NCBI GenBank assembly: GCA_033816765.1
Contig: CM066289.1
Location: 3,844,001 to 3,908,000 of the forward strand
Reading direction: 5' to 3'
From: Nothopassalora personata
Taxonomy: Eukaryota; Ascomycota; Dothideomycetes; Mycosphaerellales; Mycosphaerellaceae
Length of the DNA stretch: 64,000 bases
Positions 57,117 to 64,000 of the stretch are shown one piece after another (position 1 is the stretch's first letter; each line of letters starts with the position of its first letter). Position numbers and translations under genes: made by a program. The notes beneath the pieces were generated by a model. The model was given only the letters and a program-made list of their open reading frames with translations, was not told the origin of the DNA and did no database searches.

Positions 57117-57772
57117 ATGCTTCGCGGTCCCTCGCTCAAGAATGACATTCCACCAGCACCAGCGCCTCGCTCACGGTCCGCAGGCCTTGCCAATTCCGAG
57201 CCAACGACATCGCCATGCTGACGAGTCACCGCTTCCTCCCAGTGTCTGGCCATGAGAATGCTATACAAGTGCAGCCTCGCAGACTCAGCAATCCACTCAA
57301 AGTAATTCTTGCCCAGGTCTGGATCCGAGAAACTTGTCGACACAGCACGCCAGCTGACCTGATTCTCCCTCAAGCCACAGCTTGCAAGGAAACCCGCGAG
57401 ATCTGTCCAGCCGCCTTTGCTCATCTGCTGCCATGTCGGAACATTCTCGTTGCTGGAAAGATGATATTCCACTTCCACGTGCCTCACGGATGCCAGCTTC
57501 CGGCGTTGTGTTCCCGAAGAGAAGCGGCGCGCCAGGATTCCCGCAACATCTTCTGCTTGATCCCGAGGCACAACGACTCGAAACTCATTGCAGGCATAGT
57601 ACAGCAGTAAGGTCTCGTGCCTGATCTGACGAGACGCGCGTGTCAAAGACGATCCGCCACTATACAGATTCACCGCTGCAGGTTGCGAAAGAGCATATTC
57701 GTAGATCTGGTTCCGGAGCTCCGGGCTCAATCTGAAGAGAGGCGATGGCTGTAACATGATGCTCCGGTACAA
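57023..57772 (-). CDS. 2EXR / F-box-like domain protein
   Basis: One frame of 249 codons from ATG at 57772. Residues 10-75 show the pattern common in fungal F-box-like/2EXR proteins: FRLSPELRNQIYEYALSQ, then SLTRASRQIRHETLLLYYAC and NEFRVVV. Such proteins may be substrate adaptors, but function is rarely known. The C-terminal 31 codons lie antisense to the end of the LicD gene and look less natural (SSSKSEVLKTACGS). A donor-like GTGAGC near 57175 would allow a different, shorter 3' end. Start and main domain are sound; the 3' end is uncertain. Confidence 0.65.
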   Translation of the reverse strand: MYRSIMLQPSPLFRLSPELRNQIYEYALSQPAAVNLYSGGSSLTRASRQIRHETLLLYYACNEFRVVVPRDQAEDVAGILARRFSSGTQRRKLASVRHVEVEYHLSSNENVPTWQQMSKGGWTDLAGFLASCGLRENQVSWRAVSTSFSDPDLGKNYFEWIAESARLHLYSILMARHWEEAVTRQHGDVVGSELARPADRERGAGAGGMSFLSEGPRSIQVLPSSSKSEVLKTACGSQTCFSSSKWWFS

Positions 57773-59150
57773 CGAAGGTCAGGAGGACATGGAACTTCGC
57801 AAAAGAACGTTGGCGCTGCTGTCCACTAGTTCTAATGGTCCAACCGAAAAGCCCTCACTATTCTACCGCTTTTGCCGGCCCGACGCCGGACTCAAGCCTG
57901 ATTGATGCCCATCATGGCTGTTGTTGCGAGCTACGAGGTCAATAGATGTTCGTATCTTCGTATACATCCGTATGGACAAGATCAATGCCAGAGTCTATCA
58001 CAAGAACTCGTGTGATATGGATCTCGGCGCTGAAGAAGAAAGCCGCAGTGCGAGAGGGAAAGCTTCATGCATGACTCACGCCCGCTGGACTCATGTCGTC
58101 ACAGCAAGGCTACCACGACCCCAGCATCGTGCAAGTGGTATATACTTATAACTTGCGGCTAACGTTGCCCTCACGGGCAGATGGTCAATATGAACATCTA
58201 CAGAGAAGACTAGCTTGGCCCCTGCACAAGGATGACACATATCAAGTAAGCGAGCAACAGTTTTTTTGGTTGCATGTGTTCGAGTTGTCTACTTTCATCT
58301 TCATCTCGTGATAGTGATAATTTCACTGATCATTGGGCATCTCAGATTCTTGTATGAAGAACGTTGTGACTCATTGTGAAAGATGGTGAGGCTGGGTTCA
58401 AAAAAATTGCTTCAAATAATACATGCTTTCCTGATCCACCTGCCGCGGCTTCCCTTTGTCCTCACCTCCACTTCATCGACATCTATATTGTCCTTCGAAC
58501 CTCCACAATGTCTCCCAGATATTCTCGGCAAAGCCTACCAACACCATACCTTTGGTGCGAAGAGCCTGGCACCATCGCTGCTGTTGTATGGTGTGAAGAG
58601 GATGTTGACATGGTTGGAGAAGGCGATCACGCTCGGTCTCGAGGCTTCCCACGTACTGAGTCAGGTCAAGTATGGGGTTGATGTCGATGATGAGGTCGTG
58701 GCGCATGCGCTCGAGATTGTGAATGTGCTCCTGCAGTCTGGCACAGCTGGGCCGGAAAGTTGGTCAAACTCGGTCATTTAGAGGAGAGCAAAGGTCGAGC
58801 CTCCTCTGCATCGCCTGGAGGAGAATCGCCGGGCAGAACCTGCCTTCGTCTTCCCAGAGAGTCGCTGTGACTCGTGGCTTCATGCCGTGGGGAGCGATCT
58901 GGCCTGTCGTATCAAATGACTGCTGAAATTGCTGGCAGCCGCCTCGAGAAGAGTCTTGGTTGTTCTAGACATCTTCGAACTGTTCGCGATTGTTCTCGTT
59001 GCGAGTCTGGGCAATGTACTCATCCTTCATCCTCTGCTTTCGTACCGCCTTTATCAAAGGCCCCGATGGGGACACGACATCAGCAAGCTCCAGTTATCTG
59101 CTGGTGACCTCGGAGGTCACCGTCAATGACCTGTGCAAGATCCATCTTGC
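57773..59150. other. Intergenic with possible gene fragments
   Basis: A minus-strand stretch at 58473-58740 reads MRHDLIIDINPILDLTQYVG, then SLETERDRLLQPCQHP. It is coding-like but isolated, with no start, splice partner or family recognised. It may belong to the fragment mosaic that follows. Confidence 0.3.
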
Positions 59151-59153
59151 AGA

Positions 59154-59203
59154 CCAGCGTGTTTAAGACCCCTGTGCCTTGCGGCGGGCGCGGTCAGCTG
59201 GTC
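59154..59203 (+). repeat. 48-bp repeat, copy a
   Basis: CAGCGTGTTTAAGACCCCTG continued by TGCCTTGCGGCGGGCGCGG and TCAGCTGGTC. Identical to copy b across the core. Confidence 0.9.
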
Positions 59204-59356
59204 TGCGAACGGCAGCCATTGCAGACGGCGGCGGCGAACTCGGTCTTCCTCGACCACCGGAACAGCAGAATTTCGAGTTTCTTTGCATTTCCAGGGAAGT
59301 ATCATCAAGTTATCCATCAAGCGCGGCAATGTACCATGTCAGGTCGATCCCGCAGC

Positions 59357-59405
59357 CCAGCGTGTTTAAGACCCCTGTGCCTTGCGGCGGGCGCGGTCAG
59401 CTGGA
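59357..59405 (+). repeat. 48-bp repeat, copy b
   Basis: Same core as copy a with no mismatch from CAGCGTGTTTAAG to GGTCAGCTGG; flanks differ completely. Confidence 0.9.
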
Positions 59406-59844
59406 GGCCGGTATGAGTGCACTTGCGGTGGAGGCGGAAGCACTCGCTGCTGGGTGTGCATGTTGCGCGGCGATGTCCCTTGCCCTTGCCCTTCTTGGTG
59501 CCAGTCGCCTTCTTCTTGGATCTTGGCTTGGGGCTCGACGCGAAGGCAGAGTATGTCGAAGAGCGCGGACAACAACCGTTGCAGACGGCGGCGGCGAATG
59601 TCAAGCCCAGGTGCCCAACAATGCCTTCTGGTCCACACGACGGCCATTGGCATTATCAATCTCCAGGCAAGCCACGCCCATGAACGTTTCTGCTGCGCTG
59701 CTGCCATCCATGTCCTCTGTGAGGGTGCGATGGACCCCACCTGCCATGGTGAAGTAGTGTAGGGAATGTACCTCGTCCTCGACCAGGGTTCCAACGTTCT
59801 CTGATCTGGGAGTATCTTGGGCAGAATGGCTGGTCGAGCCCTTC

Positions 59845-59893
59845 CAGCATATTTAAGACCCCTGTGCCTTGCGGCGGGCGCGGTCAGCTGGTC
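59845..59893 (+). repeat. 48-bp repeat, copy c
   Basis: Core as copies a and b but starting CAGCATATTTAAGACC. On its left edge (plus strand) it abuts unrelated sequence, on its right the mitochondrial-carrier fragment. Confidence 0.9.
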
Positions 59894-60012
59894 ATCTCGA
59901 AGACCGCAGGAGCAAAGTTCCAACACCGGCCTTGCGTTGGTTCTGCATGCGTGTCTTCACGAGGTCGATGGGATACACCATGAATGCACCAAAGGCAACC
60001 GCCAACGAGTCC
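59893..60012 (-). pseudogene. Mitochondrial carrier fragment (first carrier repeat of an aspartate/glutamate-type carrier)
   Basis: Minus strand reads [20 protein letters not shown] followed by [11 protein letters not shown]. This is the P-x-D-x-x-K-T-R mitochondrial carrier signature, in the version typical of the first repeat of Ca-binding aspartate/glutamate carriers (AGC1-like, inference). It ends in a stop just before repeat copy c. The preceding and following exons are not present in order. Confidence 0.6.
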
Positions 60013-60055
60013 AAGACGAAGCATAACTGAATGAACAGTAAAGATGCTTCGCATG

Positions 60056-60105
60056 CCAGCGTGTTTAAGGCCCCGGTACCTGGCGGCGGGCTCGGCCAGC
60101 TGGTC
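60056..60105 (+). repeat. 48-bp repeat, copy d
   Basis: Diverged copy: GTGTTTAAGGCCCCGGTACC then TGGCGGCGGGCTCGGCCAG. It separates the carrier fragment (left) from a coding-like minus-strand piece [20 protein letters not shown] (right). Confidence 0.85.
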
Positions 60106-60283
60106 ATGCTCATCGTCAGTGTGGAAGAAGTTGTTGAGCTTCTTCATGATCTGGCGGATGTTCTGCTTGAGCTCCGGCAACTCCCCAAGCTATCCATCGT
60201 CGACGGAGGCCATGATCGTGAGGCCTGGGCCGAGAAGATTAGCTGGTGTCGGGTCGTCGACCGTCACCATGTGTGCTAAGATT

Positions 60284-60332
60284 CAGCGTGTTTAAGGCCC
60301 CAGTGTCTTGCGACGGGCTCGGCCAGCTGATC
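60284..60332 (+). repeat. 48-bp repeat, copy e
   Basis: Diverged copy: GTGTTTAAGGCCCCAGTGTC then TTGCGACGGGCTCGGCCAG. Confidence 0.85.
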
Positions 60333-60576
60333 TCCTTTCTCCGACTGCCTGCAGTATCTGTAATGGCCGAAGCTGCTGCCAAAGCTTTCAGATACACTTG
60401 TGCTGAATGATTGATTAGCTTGGTCATCGCTGGTGGTGTTGACGACCAATTACCGAAGCATTGACAAATTTCTTCTTGGTATCGAGGTAGCAGCTTCTCG
60501 CTGTTGACGATTTCCTGACGTTGCTTTCGGATCTCATTCTCGGCGCTGGCAACGGCGGGCTGCCAAAGATGAACCA

Positions 60577-60625
60577 CCAGCCTGTTTAAGGCTCCAGTGC
60601 CTTGCGGCGGGCGCAGCCAGCTGGT
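60577..60625 (+). repeat. 48-bp repeat, copy f
   Basis: CTGTTTAAGGCTCCAGTGCC then TTGCGGCGGGCGCAGCCAG; closest to the distant copy at 31.05 kb in the GCTCCAGTGCC part. Confidence 0.88.
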
Positions 60626-60629
60626 GGGT

Positions 60630-60720
60630 TCGTTACATTTGCGGGCTTCGACTTGCAGACGTGTCTTGATGACATCGGCAGAACTGGGCTGGGATCGAGA
60701 AGCTCTGGGTGTAGGATGCA
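60630..60720 (-). pseudogene. Mitochondrial carrier fragment (third carrier repeat, DVIKTRLQ type)
   Basis: Minus strand reads SSADVIKTRLQVEARKCNEP directly beside repeat copy f. A-D-V-I-K-T-R-L-Q-V-x-A-R-K is the third-repeat signature of aspartate/glutamate carriers. In an intact gene it would lie downstream of the first-repeat fragment, but here it is upstream on the same strand, so the fragments are rearranged. Confidence 0.55.
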
Positions 60721-62100
60721 CCAATGTTCTCCTTGTTGTGATCGTCTGGTGGCCATGTCATCTTCTCTCTGGGCTGCAGACACAGTCGTGAACAGCCGCA
60801 ACCCAGCCTTCTGGCAACTGGTCGACCTTGTCGAAGACAGTGTCCATGTTCTTGTGAATCGTCATGTCGGCATCTTAGGCAATGTTGCGAACGTTCTTAG
60901 GTGGAATCTTTTCGTTCACCCTGGTTGATGATGCCGAGCAAGCCGAAACGGCCACTTTATGTAGCGGCTACGTGGTGCCGCCACCACCGATATGCTCAAT
61001 GAGCAAGGAGCTAAGCATTCTCAAAGGCCTCCCGGACCCCGTTGGCTCCCACACAAACTCGAAACGATCTTCGCGCTTGGAATGCTTGTGGCTGCGACGG
61101 CTCCCCTTGCCGTTCGGGTGGCTGCCAGATGCGCCTGACGCGCTGATCACGACCGGCCAGGCCATGACAGTAACGCTCCAATAGCTATGACGGTGACTGC
61201 ATGGAGAGTTTGCTGAGCTTCGAAGCTTCGCCAAGCTTGGCAACAATGGTGTCCTTGTTGTAGTAGCGGTGCTGCTTGATCTTGGCGGCTTCTCTTCATC
61301 TCCTCTCGATCTTGGATGGTAAGCCATCATCGATGAATTTCGAAGGAACAGAGTTGCCGCGAAGGCGCTGTTACTGCTGAAGCTGTTGGTGACGTGGAGG
61401 CAGGCCGCAGTGCTGTCAAAGCTACTGGTGCCCGAGACGGTCATTGAAGAGCGGGTTGGTCATGTCAGGCCGACATCTCTGTTGCATAGTCAGTACTTGC
61501 TATTCTGCGGGTGGATAAGATGGAAATCACGAACCTGAGAGATACTGCTATCTTCGGGATATTGCAAGAATTGGTCGAAGAGAAGTCGACCGATCTTAAT
61601 GTCCTCGGATGGATTTGAGTAAGAGCATAACTCTGGGCGGCCAACGCCGCCGGCCCTGGAGAAAGAGCCATTGAAGAGAAGAATCTTCTCTCCGGCTGGA
61701 GGCTGTGTCGCGTGTGGGTGCTTGGAGCCACGGCAGACGGCCACGATCTTGACGTACGAATGTCTTGCAGGTGCTGTTGATGTAGACTTGTTTGATGTCG
61801 TGGTGTGTCTCAAGCTCACTGGTCACGACTTTGTACATTGATCTCTTGCCGCAGCTGGGAATCTGCTCATGTGCACTGTCTGGATGTGTCGAGGGAGCGC
61901 TCTGGCGGGTGCAGCGTGGAGCGATGCCGAGTCACTCCATGCTGGCGGTGTTGTCGAGCTCGCGAAGAGTGAAGACCATCTATCGACTGTCAGTATGCTA
62001 TTGAAGATGTTTGGAGGTGCCATACGATGCAGGAGGGCTCACCGTCGCGTCTGCCTCCATCGCCGTGCTCTGGAGGACGCCGCACTCCGTCGCAGGTGAC
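60720..62100. other. Coding-like minus-strand fragments, no intact gene
   Basis: Pieces such as NMDTVFDKVDQLPEGWVAAV (about 60.85 kb), PSKFIDDGLPSKIER (about 61.33 kb) and EKILLFNGSFSRAGGVGRPE (about 61.67 kb) look like protein sequence in different frames without splice sites to join them. No family was recognised. They continue the mosaic appearance of 59-60.7 kb. Confidence 0.35.
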
Positions 62101-62510
62101 GGTGCAATTCTTGCACTTTTCGTGGGTGGAGCACAACGCATCGATTCTTGAAGCCATGCCGGTGATGGTGGCGGTGGTTGCATGATATGATGGTGCATAT
62201 CGGTGGTTGTGTTACATGGTGGTTGAGTGTTGTCTTGTCGAAGCTGAGTCGAAGAAGGCGGAGCTAAAGTAGGCGCTTGATCGAGCTGAAGCAAGTGAGG
62301 CCGCACCTTCACGTCCACAACACTGCAACGGCGGCACTTTTTGTGGGTGGAGCAACACGTAACGATTGATGTGGTGTTGCTTGATTGATTGCGGGTGTGC
62401 TTGTGATATAATAGTGGTTGGTGGTGGTTGTGTTGCATGGTGGTGAGGATTCGGTCTCGTGAAGCTGAGAGTTGGAGAAGGAGCTTTGATAGCAGCGTTT
62501 GAGCGCGAGC
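62100..62510 (-). repeat. Imperfect tandem duplication of a cysteine-containing coding-like segment
   Basis: Two blocks about 220 bp apart share CTTTTCGTGGGTGGAGCA / CTTTTTGTGGGTGGAGCA (62113 and 62335) and later GGTTGTGTTACATGGTGGT / GGTTGTGTTGCATGGTGGT. On the minus strand both encode a C-S-T-H-[EK]-K-C-x-x-C motif (LCSTHEKCKNCTVTCDG and CCSTHKKCRRCSVVDVK). A small zinc- or disulphide-binding domain may have been duplicated, but no complete gene could be built. Confidence 0.5.
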
Positions 62511-63362
62511 AGGGTTCTGGTCTTGCAGTGAGCACCTTCACTTCAGAATCTCTGGGCAGAGACTGCTGCCTGCCTGAGAAGGCAATTGTACCGCTGTGTT
62601 GAGGTACAACGAGGGCTAGGAGGACGTACTAAGATCGAGAGCTGCTGTCAATCTTCTTGAGCACACTCGAGCATCGGCCGTTGCTTTCTTATCCTCGAAT
62701 AAATAGCGACCCCACAACACCAATGTTGTGCTTCGAACGCTGCAGCGCGGACTCAATTTAAGCTCAGGAGTCCAGCGTCCTTCGTCTAGATTATCATGGC
62801 CATGGCATCGTCCCCTCGACAACCTGGTACTAAAATTCTCACTGCTCCAACGACTCCTGCATCTCCTGCATCAAAGCCCGTAGCGCTGAAGACTTCGTCG
62901 CATCCATCCCGCCCAACACTTTTCCAGCTTGCACTGATTACCTAGCCAACATGCCTCTCAAAATACTCCTCGCCTCTCACCGCGGGCCCCTGCACTCGTC
63001 TCATCCTCAGCCATAGCCACCCCACCAAAGTGAAATTACCGTTGCCTTGTGATCTCACCGTCTCCCTGCCTAAGTGACGTTTTACGTGAGGCGGGGCTTG
63101 GCGCCTCAGCCGTCTCCCTTTGATGTTTTGCTCCTCGCGACTTGAACTTGACACCACCAAGGCGACGAAAATTTTTGTACGTGAGATGTCCACCCGCGCC
63201 CATATCATACTGCTGAGAGAGTATTGCTAACGTATGCTTCGTGTATTGCAGTTGTTCACATACCACGAAGATTGTAAGTGCTTCCAAACATACACGCGCG
63301 CTGCCTGCACCTTGTCGCCTGTGCTTGGGTACCTGTAGTCACCACCACCCAAGGAGGAAAGC

Positions 63363-63405
63363 CCTCCTCCTCCCCCTCCTCCCCCTCCTCCCCCTCCTCC
63401 CCCTC
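63363..63405. repeat. 9-bp CT-rich minisatellite, about four to five copies
   Basis: Units of CTCCTCCCC in tandem; translated on the minus strand they would give Glu-Glu-Gly repeats, but no supported gene covers them. Confidence 0.9.
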
Positions 63406-63706
63406 ATGCTGGCCCCTCGTAAGTACCGCCTCCTGCATTGCCCCTTTCCAACACAATACGCATCCCACGCATCAGAGAACAACTTTGGAGTGTTGAAGCT
63501 CAAGGTGTGGAGCATGAAGTCGGGAAGGCGATCCTTGAATTCTGGCTGCCTCAGGCATGAGTGCACGAGCCTTATCCAGCGGACCGTCAACCGGAAGCTT
63601 ATCTGTGGTTTTGGGAGTCAGAGCTTCACATTTGCTCATACTACAGCATATCGACACACTTTTTTCTGCTTCTCCGCTAATCATTCACCTCCAGCTCCTC
63701 TGTGGC

Positions 63707-63833
63707 TCCCTCCTCCTCCACCTCCTCCTCCACCTCCTCCTCCACCTCCTCCTCCACCTCCTCCTCCACCTCCTCCTCCACCTCCTCCTCCTCCTCCTCC
63801 TCCACCACCACCTCCTCCTCCTCCTCCTCCTCG
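63707..63833. repeat. 12-bp CT-rich minisatellite in the 5' flank of the tRNA-synthetase gene
   Basis: About six units of CTCCTCCTCCAC followed by pure CTC runs; it ends six bases before the start codon at 63839. The tract is pyrimidine-only on the plus strand except for the A of each unit. Confidence 0.92.
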
Positions 63834-63838
63834 TCATA

Positions 63839-64000
63839 ATGGTCGGACAACGCGGCCCGGTGCCTGTGTCGGTCATCAATGGCAACCAAGATCTCACCCT
63901 CGACATTCTCCAGCTCCTCTCCACCCAAGACCCAATCGAGACCGACACCGCGTTCCCGCAGAACACGCAAGCAGAGATCAAGTCCGCGCTCGACCGACTC
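63839..64000 (+). CDS. FRS2: Phenylalanine--tRNA ligase alpha subunit, cytosolic (N-terminal part; runs off the window)
   Basis: The ATG at 63839 opens a frame that stays open for 54 codons to the window edge: it starts MVGQRGPVPVSVINGNQDL, goes on TLDILQLLSTQDPIETDTAF and ends IKSALDRL. The pattern L-D-I-L-x-L-L, a polar loop, A-F-P, then K-x-A-L-D-R-L is that of the first winged-helix tRNA-binding domain of eukaryotic PheRS alpha. The catalytic domain lies outside the window, so the call rests on about 40 residues. Another winged-helix protein remains possible. The CT-rich minisatellite directly precedes the start. Confidence 0.55.
   Translation, partial: MVGQRGPVPVSVINGNQDLTLDILQLLSTQDPIETDTAFPQNTQAEIKSALDRL

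Larger units (their letters stand above)
62510..63835. other. Intergenic with two CT-rich microsatellites
   Basis: Apart from the microsatellites no firm feature. A minus frame at 63339-63590 contains PEFKDRLPDFMLHTLSFNTP, mildly protein-like and unrecognised. Confidence 0.35.

Noticed and set aside
59154..60625. The 48-bp repeat as a plain introner-like intron
   Set aside because: On the minus strand, where the carrier fragments read, the repeat edges lack GT..AG. On the plus strand only some copies (a, b, d, e) start GT and end AG, and copies c and f do not. Kept only as one hypothesis.
1..64000. CRISPR arrays, bacterial operons, Shine-Dalgarno sites
   Set aside because: The window is eukaryotic (spliced fungal genes). 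None of the tandem repeats has the unit-spacer layout of CRISPR.

Overview
The window looks like a filamentous ascomycete genome, probably a Dothideomycete of the Mycosphaerellales/Capnodiales type (inference). The signs are short GT..AG introns of about 49-96 nt, a fungal zinc-cluster regulator, a fungal-type aquaporin, PEX2, LicD and 2EXR/F-box-like proteins, and strong footprints of repeat-induced point mutation (RIP). RIP shows as TpA enrichment, loss of CpA/TpG, and stop codons made from CAG/CAA. No taxon can be fixed without a database search.

Layout. 1-2.3 kb is RIP-degraded repeat DNA that cuts off the 3' end of a transcription-factor pseudogene (2.3-4.1 kb, minus), followed by an aquaporin with a one-base frameshift (4.8-6.0 kb, minus). 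8.7-10.2 kb holds a broken SprT-like metallopeptidase copy and a 568-bp MITE with terminal inverted repeats of about 120 bp and a 12-bp flanking duplication. Then come an epoxide hydrolase (10.5-11.9 kb), two RNase III-like paralogues (12.3-13.0 kb minus, 17.3-17.9 kb plus) and mitochondrial proline dehydrogenase (18.9-20.3 kb). 20.3-34 kb has almost no genes: a decayed tandem array with a period near 90/180 bp (clearest at 25.4-28.7 kb) and a UNC93-like transporter relic at 32.3-32.6 kb. 35-47 kb is a graveyard of SprT-like copies, only one nearly intact (42.8-43.3 kb), interrupted by PEX2 (40.7-42.2 kb) and a small secreted protein (45.0-45.7 kb).

46.9-57.8 kb is the gene-dense part: aldose 1-epimerase, laccase-like multicopper oxidase, amidase, NAD-dependent epimerase, a LicD-type protein and a 2EXR/F-box-like protein. 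Several are secreted or act on sugars, phenolics or amides, so they suit a plant-associated or saprotrophic life, but nothing shows that they form a co-regulated cluster. 58.4-62.5 kb is a mosaic of short coding-like fragments. They include pieces of a mitochondrial carrier in non-native order, separated by six copies of a 48-bp GC-rich repeat; a seventh copy lies at 31.05 kb. The right edge holds the first 54 codons of a probable cytosolic phenylalanyl-tRNA synthetase alpha subunit, directly after a CT-rich microsatellite.

All introns and reading frames were worked out by hand. Where spliced lengths are given they were checked to be divisible by three.
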